From Lachancea dasiensis (lineage: Eukaryota > Ascomycota > Saccharomycetes > Saccharomycetales > Saccharomycetaceae): a DNA stretch of 64,000 nucleotides. The DNA is taken from the NCBI GenBank assembly GCA_900074725.1, contig LT598461.1, positions 744,001-808,000 on the forward strand, read 5' to 3'. Every line of letters begins with the position of its first letter. Within the stretch, counting starts at the first letter, position 1. The notes below the pieces were generated by a model. It was not told the DNA's origin. It saw only the letters and a list, made by a program, of their open reading frames with translations, and did not search any database. This document shows, piece after piece, positions 17,730 to 27,721 of the stretch. A program made the translations under genes and the position numbers.

Positions 17730-20039
17730 TTATTTCTTGGCACCATATTTTTCGCGGAAGAACTTGGCAGCTTCGACCATGTGAGTCAAAGACTCTTTGG
17801 TTTCTGCCCATCCTCTGGTCTTCAAACCACAGTCAGGGTTGACCCAGAATTTTTCAGCTGGGTAGGACTCCAAAATCTTTTCAATCTTGGCCTTGAACTC
17901 CTCGGTGGATGGAATTCTTGGGGAGTGAATATCGAACAAACCAAGACCAATGTGGTTAGGGTAGTCCAAAAACTCAGAAATGTACTTTGGATCGTCCTTC
18001 TTGGAGTACTCGATGGACACGACATCGGCGTCTAGCGCCTTGATGTGGTTAGGGTCCAAATCGGAGTAGCAGAAGTGAGAGTGGATTTGGGTTTCGTTAC
18101 CAACTCCCGATGTAGCAATTCTGAAAGATTCAGCAGCCCACTTCAAGTAGTCGGAACGGTCTTGGCCAGCTCTCAATGGCAAACCTTCTCTCAAGGCAGG
18201 TTCGTCCACTTGAATGATCTTGATACCCGCAGCATCTAGGTCGTTGACTTCGTCTCTCAAAGCCAAGGCCAGTTGCAAAGCCTGAGTCTTTTGGTCAACG
18301 TCGTCTCTTGGGAAAGACCATCTCAAGCACGTGACGGGACCGGTCAACATACCCTTGCATGGCTTGGTGGTGATAGATTGAGCGTACACGGATTCCTTAA
18401 CAGACATTGGCTTAGGTCTAGACAAGTCACCAACGATGATAGGTGGTCTAACGTATCTAGAACCGTAGGATTGAACCCAACCGTTGGTGGTGAAGGTGTA
18501 CCCGTCAATCTGTTCACCAAAATATTGAACCATGTCGTTTCTTTCTGGTTCACCGTGAACCAAAATGTCGATGCCAATTTCTTCTTGGAATCTGATGACG
18601 GTTTCGATTTCAGCATTGATAAACTTCTCGTATTCCTCAGCAGTGATGGTACCCTTCACAAACTTGTTTCTGTTAATTCTGATATCTTTAGTCTGTGGGA
18701 AGGAACCAATCGTTGTGGTTGGGAACAATGGTAATTTGAAAGCCTTTTCTTGAACAGCCAGTCTCTCTGGGAAGGGGGAGAGACGTCTGGACATTTTTTC
18801 GTCAATGGACTGGACCCTCTTTTGAACAGCTTCATTGTTAGTAATGTTGGAAGAAGCTCTGGTGCTAACAGATTTGGCGTTAGCCTCCAGTTCAGCAGAA
18901 ACATCTTCGCCAGAGACGTTCTTGGCGATCACAGCAACTTCGGCCAATTTCTGAGTGGCAAAAGAGAACCAGTCCTTAATCTCAGGGTTTAGTTTCTTTT
19001 CACTTTCCAAATCGACGGGAGTATGTAGTAGAGAGGAAGAAGTGGCAACAACAACTCTGTCCTTGCCAACCTTTTCAATGGCTTTTTGAACAATCGCAGA
19101 AGATTTCGCGAAATCGTTCTTCCAGATATTTCTACCGTCAACAACACCAACGGACAAGGTCTGGTTGTCGTTTAGAATGGAAGCAACTTCATCTAGTTGT
19201 TCTGGGTTTCTCGCAAAATCAAAGTGGAAGCCAGCGACTGGCAAGTCTTTGATAGCACCCAAGTTTGGAACGACGGTGCCGAAGTAGGTGGCTAGAGTAA
19301 TGGCTGGCAAACCAGATTGAGAAGCCAAGAAATCGTAAGCAGTCTTGAATGCAGCTTGGGTCTTTTCATCCAAATCCAAGACCAAAACTGGTTCGTCTAA
19401 TTGCACGGAAGTGGCACCGGCGTCGGCCAACTTCTTCAAAATTTCAGCGTAGACTGGTAGCAACTTCTCGAGCAAGCTCAATGGCTCTAAGTCTAGAGAA
19501 TCCTTGTCCGCCTTACCCAAGGTCAAGTAAGAGAGCGGACCCACCAAGACAGGTCTAGTTTGGATACCCAAAGCCTTGGCCTCCAAAAATTCGTCGACTG
19601 GCTTTTGGCCGTTCAATTTGAATTGAGTGGAGTGCGAGAAAGTTGGTCTGACGTAGTGGTAGTTCGAGTCAAACCACTTGACCATTTCCAATGCAGTGAC
19701 ATCGACAGCAGCTTCGGTCTCGGTAGCTTTCTTCTGTAGACCTCTACCCATAGCGAAAAAGGTGTCAATTGGGGACAAGTTATACTTGGCGTAACGTTCT
19801 GGGATAGCATTGAACAACAAAGACAAGTCCAAAACTTGATCGTAGAACGAGAAGTCGTTGGAGGCAATCACATCAACGCCGGCTTGTTTTTGCAACTTCC
19901 AGTTATGTTCTCTGATTTCCTTTCCGACCTTGAACAATTCCTCAACGCTGACCTTTCCTTGCCAGTAGGCTTCGGTAGTCTTCTTTAGCTCTCTGTTGGC
20001 TCCAATTCTTGGGAAACCTAAGACGGACGATTGAACCAT
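17730..20039 (-). CDS. MET6: Cobalamin-independent methionine synthase
   Basis: A 769-residue enzyme that transfers the methyl group of 5-methyltetrahydrofolate-polyglutamate to homocysteine, the last step of methionine synthesis. Both halves of the MetE fold are present: the N-terminal part starts VQSSVLGFPRIGANRELKK and the catalytic C-terminal part starts near LFPTTTIGSFPQT. Zinc ligands are visible in IHSHFCYSD (His, Cys), in YSKKDDPKY after VSIE, and in NPDCGLKTRGW (Cys). The motifs ILVHGEPERNDMVQYFGE and GMLTGPVTCLRWS bind homocysteine and substrate. Codon use is strongly biased (AAG, GGT and TTG favoured), as expected of an abundant protein. Confidence 0.97.
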   Translation of the reverse strand: MVQSSVLGFPRIGANRELKKTTEAYWQGKVSVEELFKVGKEIREHNWKLQKQAGVDVIASNDFSFYDQVLDLSLLFNAIPERYAKYNLSPIDTFFAMGRGLQKKATETEAAVDVTALEMVKWFDSNYHYVRPTFSHSTQFKLNGQKPVDEFLEAKALGIQTRPVLVGPLSYLTLGKADKDSLDLEPLSLLEKLLPVYAEILKKLADAGATSVQLDEPVLVLDLDEKTQAAFKTAYDFLASQSGLPAITLATYFGTVVPNLGAIKDLPVAGFHFDFARNPEQLDEVASILNDNQTLSVGVVDGRNIWKNDFAKSSAIVQKAIEKVGKDRVVVATSSSLLHTPVDLESEKKLNPEIKDWFSFATQKLAEVAVIAKNVSGEDVSAELEANAKSVSTRASSNITNNEAVQKRVQSIDEKMSRRLSPFPERLAVQEKAFKLPLFPTTTIGSFPQTKDIRINRNKFVKGTITAEEYEKFINAEIETVIRFQEEIGIDILVHGEPERNDMVQYFGEQIDGYTFTTNGWVQSYGSRYVRPPIIVGDLSRPKPMSVKESVYAQSITTKPCKGMLTGPVTCLRWSFPRDDVDQKTQALQLALALRDEVNDLDAAGIKIIQVDEPALREGLPLRAGQDRSDYLKWAAESFRIATSGVGNETQIHSHFCYSDLDPNHIKALDADVVSIEYSKKDDPKYISEFLDYPNHIGLGLFDIHSPRIPSTEEFKAKIEKILESYPAEKFWVNPDCGLKTRGWAETKESLTHMVEAAKFFREKYGAKK

Positions 20040-21543
20040 GGTGAATCGAGTAGTGATGTGTAGGTCTTATCTGCGGATGTCAATAAAAAAATGTAGAATA
20101 AAGGAGTGCATTGATCCAGGATGATCCAAACGCACCCTTTATATACAACTTTTCCAACACCGATTGGCTGGAATTTCGTCGTTTAAAATTTTTCCCTTTA
20201 CTGAGAAGCTAATGCCCCATTTGTCGACTGTAACCTTACTTTCCACTTGTGCAATCATTTCCTCATGTTGTAGCCGCCACTTTGCACGTCGGTGTGATCG
20301 TGAGTCCGCTCCACAAAGTGTGGGAACGTGATTTATCTTTCACAGTTTCAACCCTTTAAGCACCGAAGTGAGGACCGTAACAGGTTATCTGCCACTATAA
20401 TTTCGCAAGTGTGGGAGCATACGTGTACAATTCACATGGTGGTGGGGCCCACGATAGGAGTTCGCCCGTATTTGTGGCTTTCTTGAACGTGGCTCGAACG
20501 TGATGGAGAATAGTGGGCAAAAGAGCCACGGCCAGCATTCGGCAAGTGCACGTGTCAAAGTACAGTGGAGGAGTCCCTCAGCGGGGCCGAGTCCAGAAAA
20601 ACGACGTTCAGAGTAAACAATATGTTATGGTACCGACTGCGCAATAGAGTCTCGTGACGTTCATGGGCCAAGCCTCAAACCCGATCAAAGAATGGAAAAC
20701 AACAACGATCAAAGCGTGGTACGGATTGTAGGTCTCGCATTGGGAGCTTATACAACGGTCAATCTGAGTGCCGTCCCTCGGGAAAACCTGTTGACATGAA
20801 GGATAGAAGTGGAATACTGCTTGCAGGAGCCGATGAGCGATAAGAAAGCTGAACGTCTATCCTAATCGCCTTACTCATCCCTCGGCTCTGCTTAACTCAC
20901 TGTGCCCCTAAGAACTGATATCACTTTGTTTTGCGGTAGGGATACTTTCTGCCCAAAGAGAGCATTTCCTTTGTAATCCTAAAGCTCCGCACACAGCAGC
21001 CTCCGATAATACTGACTACTTTCTGGGAAATAGTCTTGTCGAACCCTTTTCGAAGGTGTGAGCGGAAGGCAGGGAGCTGGGCGCTTATTTTAAAGATTCT
21101 GTGAGAAGCCCTATCTTCGTGTAACGTGATGTTCACTGTCATTATTCGAGGTGGTGCAATGAGTGGGTTTGATTGGTAGTTCTGAGCTTAAAATATGTTC
21201 ATGATTGTAATCGCCCTCAGTGGGATTTTATTGTAGAACTTATTCTTGTTTTTGGAACCTTTTTCAGTGCCCTATGCGATGTTTCAACAATGTGTGGCCT
21301 TCAGCCTTTTGGGTTGACTGTGTAGCTAGCACGTAAGGTAGTTGAGTAATGGAGTCAAGCAATGGCAGCGGTACCAGGAGCTATGGATGAGGAAACCTAC
21401 GAGCTGCCCAAATCTATAATGTCACTCTGGACGTACCCTTGCGTTACTACCGAGGAGCTGGTAATTAAGCTAATGTGAGCACCTCAAAGTAGGCCTGCCG
21501 GTCACCGCTTTAGGCGGGCTCCAGTACCACTTGCAATTACTTC
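20040..21543. promoter_or_regulatory. MET6 promoter and long MET6-IES5 intergenic region
   Basis: A 1.5-kb divergent region. Candidate methionine-control sites are a CACGTG (Cbf1-Met4 type) at 20549-20554, about 510 bp before the MET6 ATG, and CACAGTTT at 20341-20348. The latter reads AAACTGTG on the MET6 strand, a near match to the Met31/Met32 site. An A-rich stretch (AATAAAAAAATG) lies just before the MET6 ATG. A 73-codon minus-strand ORF at 20921-21142 has no recognisable family. No RNA gene or repeat was seen. Confidence 0.45.
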
Positions 21544-21888
21544 ATGACTAGTTCGAAGGCCCCAGCATCGACCAAAGAATATGAGAAGCTTTTATCCAGG
21601 CGGGAGGAGCTGATAAAGCAGGAATCGTCCCTGAAGAGAGAATATACAACCATGCTGCGAAAACTTGCCAGTGTTATTACAATAGTGCAAGACATTGGAA
21701 ATGAAACAGAAGCATCAGAACTGTCCATATCAGAGACAGCAATGTCTAAGGCCCCTGTGCTTGTAGCCTATGCAAAACGGCTGGAAGAACTTGAAAATCA
21801 AGATATACACGACGTCGAAGTCCCCGACTTCTTGCAAGAGTCCTACACTCTCTACAAAAACTCGTCTCTCATGTACAAAGACCTGTGA
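21544..21888 (+). CDS. IES5: Ies5-like subunit of the INO80 chromatin remodeler
   Basis: A 114-residue, mostly helical and charged protein. I assign it to IES5 (YER092W) chiefly by position, between MET6 and TSC11 and convergent with TSC11 exactly as in S. cerevisiae, and by similar length (125 there). Visible features are a coiled-coil-like N-terminal half (YEKLLSRREELIKQESSLKREY, in part) and a block with APVLVAYAKRLEELE that resembles the Ies5 region APLWVHYLNGL. Ies5 is a fast-evolving subunit of INO80, so sequence resemblance is weak and the call rests mainly on synteny. Confidence 0.68.
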   Translation: MTSSKAPASTKEYEKLLSRREELIKQESSLKREYTTMLRKLASVITIVQDIGNETEASELSISETAMSKAPVLVAYAKRLEELENQDIHDVEVPDFLQESYTLYKNSSLMYKDL

Positions 21889-22017
21889 CTGTAGTTTATC
21901 TCTAATGCTTCATATATGTCACTTAACTCATGTCCAACGCAATGCTAATAATATTACATATGGAAGACCCATTTTAGATGCAATTGATACCCACAAGATA
22001 CTCAGCCAGGGTCCATC

Positions 22018-25000
22018 TTACCTGCGAGACTTTTTCTTGTCCTTTTTGATAACCGCTTCAAACGAGCTTCTGTTTAAAAAGTTCTCGCATAAAATTTTGC
22101 GCGCTTGGGGCTTGAAGCGATACTGTTCCATAAGTTCAAGCACTTTGGACAATACATCGACAGTTTCAAAGCGAGCGGCGCCATAGGTTGACTTCAATTC
22201 AGTTATCTCTTTAACCGCAGCACTCGAAAATATATGATTATTCAATCTGCTTGCAGCTCTCGTAACTTTGTCCGCTGTGTCGGTATCGTTGGGTCGCTTG
22301 ATAGGCGGTTGATACATCTGCAAAACACGAGTTTGGCGGTCTACTTCGGCCTGAAATTCCCCTTCATGGTCATCTGTAGTGTTCTCGATCTTGGCTTTGC
22401 TGTTCAATAATCTGTCAAGATCCATGTTTGGTAGTTCGAATGCAATAGATTCTTCCGATTCCATATCATCTTGACTGGGACTGGAGAGAAATTCGCGTGC
22501 CTCGCCCCCGTCTCGAAATTGCAGAAATTGTTCCACATCTCTGGGAAATGCCAAGCCCACGGGTTCTTCCTGTACGTCCAAACTGCAGTCCCACCCCAGT
22601 TCGTCTAGAATCTCACATCCTTCTTCTGTGCTAGCAATTAATCCAAGGACATAGAATGCTGTGAACTTAACCGAAGTAGACTGGGCCATGATGCTGATAC
22701 ACACAATGTCACCACCAATGGAATAGGCATCAAGAAGGTTTATCCCCTGTGCTGTCGAACCGATATAACCACAACACCACAGAGCTGCTTTTACTTCGGA
22801 ATGCTGCTCGACACTTGCACTTAAATATCCGTCATGCCTGTACTTTTTGATAGTATTGACAATTGCGACAAAATCGCCCATCTGGGAAATCAAATTGATG
22901 CCCTCTTCGGTACTCGCTAAACTGCCACAAAAATGCATCGGCAACTTCCTCTTAGGGATAGAATTGGACTCGACGGCATTTGGAAATGCCATCATTTCAT
23001 GCTGAATGAAAGCTTCTACTCTGGGAACGTATTCCATGTTCTTAGTCCGGAGCCACTTCTCTCGTTCACTAGCTAAGAAACCGATCTCATTCAATTGCTT
23101 GAAACCAGCGGGTGTTTTCAAGAATTCCAGCAAAATAGGGGATCTGATGAAAACCAGTTGATTGAGGAGATGGTGGCGCGGGGTATCTACGTTAGGAGGC
23201 CAGTCTTGCAAGGCACAATAATCGTATAGTATCTTGTCCGCAGCTGCAACCACTGTGGAAGATAAATCGTACAGCTGGCGTATTAATAGTTCAATCAAAA
23301 ACCTTTCGAGCTCACCCAAGCTTCTACCAAGTTTGGCTTCAGATAAAAGGCTTTGCAACTTAATTCCAAGTTGATTCGTAGCCTCAACCCGCACGTCTGC
23401 TAATGGGTGAACAAGTGCCTTACCTAAAATAGTTCGAGAGTGGTTGGAGTGAATGATGCTCAATTCAGGAAGGATGCGAAGCAGATAAGCAGTAGAAAGT
23501 GTGGAAGTTCGCTGGAACATTTTGTAAATCACAGTGAAAACACTCCACTTTTCTAGCACTGCACAGCCTCTTGAGGAATCAGAGAGTGTACCTAAAAACT
23601 TGAAATAGCCCGAACAAACTGTATTTGATAGGGAGTCTTCAGAAAAAACATTACCTGCCAGCTGACCTTCCATCGCTTTGAAAAGTAGCGATGCCATTTG
23701 AGGGAGCAACTTCGTGTCGTCATATAAAATACGCATACCTTCGGAGGTAGCCGTTAGAGTCTTGAACAACTGGCATCCTACGTGCACGCACCTAGCTGCT
23801 AAGCGTGAGGTGGAGCGAATTCTTGAAAAGCGATACCTCATTGGACGGTAAAAAACTAGTAGCCGACGAAAAAATTTGGTGCCCTTGGCTAATTCCTCTA
23901 GTCTTCTTGGGTTTAAAAGGGGGCCCTCGATGAGATCTGATAAAGTTCCCCAGTTCCACAAAGTAAAATCTTTTGTCTGTAAAACTTTGGTGTCATACAC
24001 CATTCTCTTGAATCTAACCTCGTCAATATTGCTTATAAGAGCTTTATGCTTCGATCTCTCGGAAAATTCCATAATGCCATGATTTGAGTCTAGTCCTGTC
24101 ATTCCAATGGTATTTCTATTTCGATTCAGTCTCTTTGTCATCCTTTCGTATTGGAAAGCTTGATATAAGACCGCCTCAACTGTCATTTTCTCGGGGAAGT
24201 GTAAATTAGATGGTGCACTTGGTCTCAAGCCCGCTAAGTTCACAGAAACACTCGAATATTCCGTGATGAGGTATCGAGCTTTGGCAGCCAAAGTTGGATC
24301 TTTCTTAACGTCACCTCTTTGGCCTACAAGAGGAATAAGATAAGTCACGAAATTCAATTTGAAAAGAATTATAGCCAAAAGCCCCACATATTGATTAATT
24401 GGCATAATTTCAACTTGAAACTGAGAAGGAACCGGTTTGAATCCAAGAGGTGCCTTTTTTTTATCCATATACGGCAGAGGCTTAATTCTTAGCACGTCAA
24501 GGAAAAGGTCAATCAAGTACCTTGCCAACGTAGGAGATCGGAAGAAGGCCAGCAGCTCTCGAAAGCGCTGAAAGTTGTTGGCGGAAAAAATTATAAGGCC
24601 ATTGTAGTTTTTAAGACATTTTGAAATCAAACTGATGCTGCTCTGCAGCTTTTCAGTGCTCGTATTCAGTTTCACATGGCTATCAGATAAGGTCGCTAGT
24701 GTCACCGATATATCAAAGCAATTGACAAAGTACTTTCTGGTGTCGGGGAAAGTCATCAAATCAAGGAGCGCATCGAGGACAAATGATGATATAGCTGAGG
24801 CTGGGTTCTCAGCAACAAAGTTCTGCAAAACCTGTATTCCATTACAGCGATGTACGAGTGCTGGCTTCAAGTAACACAGTTCTAGCAAAGTCTCCATAGC
24901 CAAATCTCTCAAAGGATCATCGGTATTCTCAATACAGCTAATCACCGACTGAGTAAGCCCCACGGATAAACCCATGTCGTATTCCAAAAATGAACGAACC

Positions 25001-26055
25001 AACTTGAATGCTTGAAGCCGCTCCGTGTGCGACTGACCTGCTTTAGTTAATGATGCTATAACAAAAGCCTCTAGATATAATTTGCGAAGCTCCTGTATAA
25101 ACTCGGGACCTGTTATAAGATATCTGCAAATACGGTAGGCGGCAGATACCGTTACTTCGTCTTCACTCAAAAGCAGTTGTTGTATGGTGCTGGAAAAGGC
25201 AGGCAAAACGAGATCGAATTTAATCGTGGGGTTTTGCTCTAAAAGAGTGACCAGGTCGTTAGCCTTACTCAGAATGAAACTCCTATCCGAATTGGTGTCT
25301 TGTAAACTTTGCAGATAGTCGCTCACGAGCCAGGTAGCATGTTCTTTACTCACTTTTGCGTCCCGACCAGCCGGGTTGCGCGGTGAGGAAGAGTGAGAGT
25401 GAGATTTTGTTTGAGCCCCACTATAGAATTCGGCAGAGGTGTCGCCACTGTCTGAAGGTGAGTCGGACAGAAATTCCTCGTCTACCTCCTCCTCCTCTGT
25501 CACGCTGTCATTGGCCAAGGCACTCTCAGAAGTAGCCTGAGACTTGCGAACAAAAAACTGAGGTCTTGGGATTGCATTAAACCGCGTTTCACCTGACGCA
25601 GATGAACTGGTACTATCTAAGCGCCTTCGGAGTGTAGAAAGCAAATCGCCTGACTTTTTAATCTGCTGGTCAAGTTTTCGCAGTTGGTCCTTGCTTTGTA
25701 AAGCCATAGAGTGTCGTTGTAGATGTTCCTGTGAGTAATTTCCAGGGTATATGTCATTCGTCGCCGATTCACGACGTTTTTCCACATCTTCCTTTGACCT
25801 CCGTAACCGTGCCAAATCCTGCTGCACATGATGAATGTCATGTTTCAAATTGTTGATAGTCTTGACAGTGCCACTTCTCTTACGTCTCGTGTTCTGAGGG
25901 CTCAATGGTGAAGACGGTGCCTCATCAAGTTTGCGCGCCGAGACAAATGAGGTAGAAAGCACTGTGTTAGGCCTATTTCGTGACAAATATTCTTCACTTG
26001 ACGATGATGATTTTATTAAATGAGGGCTGGGCCGTTGCGAGGCCATATCGACCAT
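22018..26055 (-). CDS. TSC11: Tsc11/Avo3, Rictor subunit of TORC2
   Basis: A 1345-residue scaffold of TOR complex 2, the yeast Rictor homolog, required for actin polarity, sphingolipid synthesis and Ypk activation. The first 260 residues are Ser-rich and low complexity, with a predicted coiled coil (INNLKHDIHHVQQDLARL), and are likely phosphorylated. The body is an ARM/HEAT-like helical solenoid containing conserved Rictor blocks such as MKFSGSLAST-type MHFCGSLASTEEGINLI, KAALWCCGYIGSTAQGINLL and AFYVLGLIASTEEGCEILDE. These three form the classic Rictor_V region, at about residues 1040-1160. A second Met at codon 4 is an alternative start. It converges with IES5. No intron or frame break was seen. 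Confidence 0.96.
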   Translation of the reverse strand: MVDMASQRPSPHLIKSSSSSEEYLSRNRPNTVLSTSFVSARKLDEAPSSPLSPQNTRRKRSGTVKTINNLKHDIHHVQQDLARLRRSKEDVEKRRESATNDIYPGNYSQEHLQRHSMALQSKDQLRKLDQQIKKSGDLLSTLRRRLDSTSSSASGETRFNAIPRPQFFVRKSQATSESALANDSVTEEEEVDEEFLSDSPSDSGDTSAEFYSGAQTKSHSHSSSPRNPAGRDAKVSKEHATWLVSDYLQSLQDTNSDRSFILSKANDLVTLLEQNPTIKFDLVLPAFSSTIQQLLLSEDEVTVSAAYRICRYLITGPEFIQELRKLYLEAFVIASLTKAGQSHTERLQAFKLVRSFLEYDMGLSVGLTQSVISCIENTDDPLRDLAMETLLELCYLKPALVHRCNGIQVLQNFVAENPASAISSFVLDALLDLMTFPDTRKYFVNCFDISVTLATLSDSHVKLNTSTEKLQSSISLISKCLKNYNGLIIFSANNFQRFRELLAFFRSPTLARYLIDLFLDVLRIKPLPYMDKKKAPLGFKPVPSQFQVEIMPINQYVGLLAIILFKLNFVTYLIPLVGQRGDVKKDPTLAAKARYLITEYSSVSVNLAGLRPSAPSNLHFPEKMTVEAVLYQAFQYERMTKRLNRNRNTIGMTGLDSNHGIMEFSERSKHKALISNIDEVRFKRMVYDTKVLQTKDFTLWNWGTLSDLIEGPLLNPRRLEELAKGTKFFRRLLVFYRPMRYRFSRIRSTSRLAARCVHVGCQLFKTLTATSEGMRILYDDTKLLPQMASLLFKAMEGQLAGNVFSEDSLSNTVCSGYFKFLGTLSDSSRGCAVLEKWSVFTVIYKMFQRTSTLSTAYLLRILPELSIIHSNHSRTILGKALVHPLADVRVEATNQLGIKLQSLLSEAKLGRSLGELERFLIELLIRQLYDLSSTVVAAADKILYDYCALQDWPPNVDTPRHHLLNQLVFIRSPILLEFLKTPAGFKQLNEIGFLASEREKWLRTKNMEYVPRVEAFIQHEMMAFPNAVESNSIPKRKLPMHFCGSLASTEEGINLISQMGDFVAIVNTIKKYRHDGYLSASVEQHSEVKAALWCCGYIGSTAQGINLLDAYSIGGDIVCISIMAQSTSVKFTAFYVLGLIASTEEGCEILDELGWDCSLDVQEEPVGLAFPRDVEQFLQFRDGGEAREFLSSPSQDDMESEESIAFELPNMDLDRLLNSKAKIENTTDDHEGEFQAEVDRQTRVLQMYQPPIKRPNDTDTADKVTRAASRLNNHIFSSAAVKEITELKSTYGAARFETVDVLSKVLELMEQYRFKPQARKILCENFLNRSSFEAVIKKDKKKSRR

Positions 26056-26246
26056 TTTGCAAGCCGATTGCCAGCCTTATCCTTATTATCCACTCTTTGT
26101 TTTCGGCCCTCAGATTGTGCTCTTCAAGGTAGGTAACTAATCTTCCCACAGCTAAGACGTAGTGTGTGATCCACTGACGGTGGCAGTTGAGTTCTATTTA
26201 CAAGATGCTGATTCCTAGGTATGTACTCGGGTTACTGTGCCGAGTC

Positions 26247-26756
26247 TTAGCGTCTGGAGTTCTCGAGAAGTTCCTGAAGGGCCTGCGTCACTTTTTGCGT
26301 TTCTATATCTAACGGCTCTTCAGAAATTCGAGTAGCGGGTTCACCCATCAGTTTTCTGACCTTCAAGGTAAACTCAGCAAACGATGATATGTCTGCGAGC
26401 CAGCACGTTCCAAACACTAGCATACCAAAAGAGCCTGTAGCTAGTCCAGTTCCAAACGCTAGAGCACTTACAGCTTCTCCCTGGAAGGAATACAATGGAG
26501 GTTTGTGGTTGAGCTGAAACATATTTGGAACATCTGAACCGTTATTCTTCGTTAGTAAAAATCACCGTCTGTTGAAACAGGTTGATAGCATGCACATACA
26601 TTTGCGAGATTGGACTCCGCGAAATGCCAAACGGGCAGATAGTAAAGTGAAGGCAGTAGCACCAAAAAACCTCATCATTTGCAATTTCCGGCGTTTCTTG
26701 TACTCCTCTGAAAAAACGGAAATTTCTCGCGTACTTATGGTCACAGTAGAGGACAT
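26247..26756 (-). CDS. AIM11: Aim11/Iai11-type mitochondrial membrane protein (spliced)
   Basis: Two exons, 26600-26756 and 26247-26533, give a 147-residue protein, the pre-duplication counterpart of S. cerevisiae AIM11 (YER093C-A) and IAI11 (YBL059W). Exon 1 has the conserved [22 protein letters not shown] (in part) with a first membrane segment. Exon 2 begins [13 protein letters not shown], and has a second membrane segment ([20 protein letters not shown]) followed by [18 protein letters not shown]. Splicing restores RKYVPNMFQ, which matches the S. cerevisiae RKYVPSIFQ. The two S. cerevisiae copies also carry an intron here. The molecular role is unknown. It is divergent from CMC2 across 187 bp. 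Confidence 0.93.
26534..26599 (-). other. AIM11 intron (66 bp)
   Basis: On the minus strand: donor GTATGT at 26599-26594, branch TACTAAC at 26557-26551, acceptor TTCAG ending at 26534. It interrupts a Tyr codon (T / AT). Confidence 0.93.
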
Positions 26757-26943
26757 TGCGCTGCGTATTGTGAGAACTTTGGAAGCTTCAATCTGCGTTT
26801 AGGTGAGCTTAACGCTCTTGGAATTGGCATCTTTCATGTATTAATTATTCCTGTAACGAAAAATCAAAGCTCATCTCATTTATTAAAGTTTAGAAGAACT
26901 TTAATTTCACGCTAGAGCGATCAAGAAGTGCTTTGAGGCTAAA

Positions 26944-27353
26944 ATGCACCCTCAACTAGAATCCCAAAGGTTTCATTGTATGTGTGGGTTTGGTTTTTTT
27001 CTATGGCTTGAAAGCTGTAGACGGTAGCGACCAGCTAGACGCTAACACTAACGGCTTCAATAGCATGTTTGGACCTAATAGAGGCTCTTGATAAATGCCA
27101 TCAGGCGGAGTACTATAAGAGAGCTTTGGGGCTTTGTAATAATGAGAAGGAGGCTCTCACACAGTGCTTACATGAAGCAAGGTTGGCAGTGGGAAAAGCT
27201 GCTATCTTAGAAAATCGTGAAAGACAGAAGAAGATTGATGCCAAGTGGAAGCAAATCAAGGAGGAAGAGTATGGTGAAGATGCTATTTTGAAACGAATTA
27301 TTCAAGAGCAGGTTGCGAAAAGACACAAAGAGGCCGCAGAAAGGTCTAGATAA
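26944..27353 (+). CDS. CMC2: Cmc2, twin CX9C mitochondrial protein (spliced)
   Basis: Two exons, 26944-26977 and 27064-27353, encode 107 residues (109 in S. cerevisiae, YBL059C-A). It is an intermembrane-space protein imported by Mia40 and needed for cytochrome c oxidase assembly. Splicing gives the start MHPQLESQRFHSCLDLIEAL and completes a twin CX9C fold: C13-X9-C23 and C36-X9-C46. The C-terminal half is a charged helix with EEEYGEDAILKRI, conserved in the family. Reading only the second exon from its internal ATG would lose the first cysteine. The intron is conserved in S. cerevisiae. Confidence 0.95.
26978..27063 (+). other. CMC2 intron (86 bp)
   Basis: Donor GTATGT at 26978-26983, a CACTAAC/GCTAAC branch region at about 27039-27051, acceptor ATAG ending at 27063. 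It splits the Ser12 codon (T / CA). Confidence 0.93.
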
Positions 27354-27721
27354 GCTCCGAACTCAGTCAGGAAATGTTGGCAAACTGTATACGTCAGTGG
27401 TATCCTACTACAGAGCTACATTATTGGCTCGAGTGTTTGACCCAACACTGTCAAATTTCGTGTAAATATTTTAAGGGATTATACATATGTTTTAAACGAG
27501 TCGACATCAACACAGTTGCGGTGTCAGTGAGGGGCAACCCTTCCATCTTTCAGCACTCAAAAAGAGGGAGTCATCAAACGGAAAGGCGCGCCTACTTTAC
27601 CTTTCAGCTCGAGCACACTGTCGGTAATTTTGCAATCAGCTCATTTTCCAACCCTCATCTAAAATGCATTAATTTTGTCATCGACCAATCATCAGAATTC
27701 TATAGGACCCAATCCCATCAT
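27354..27721. other. Intergenic region CMC2-PUP3
   Basis: A 368-bp region between convergent genes, so it should hold two 3' ends. Nothing else is recognisable. Confidence 0.5.
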
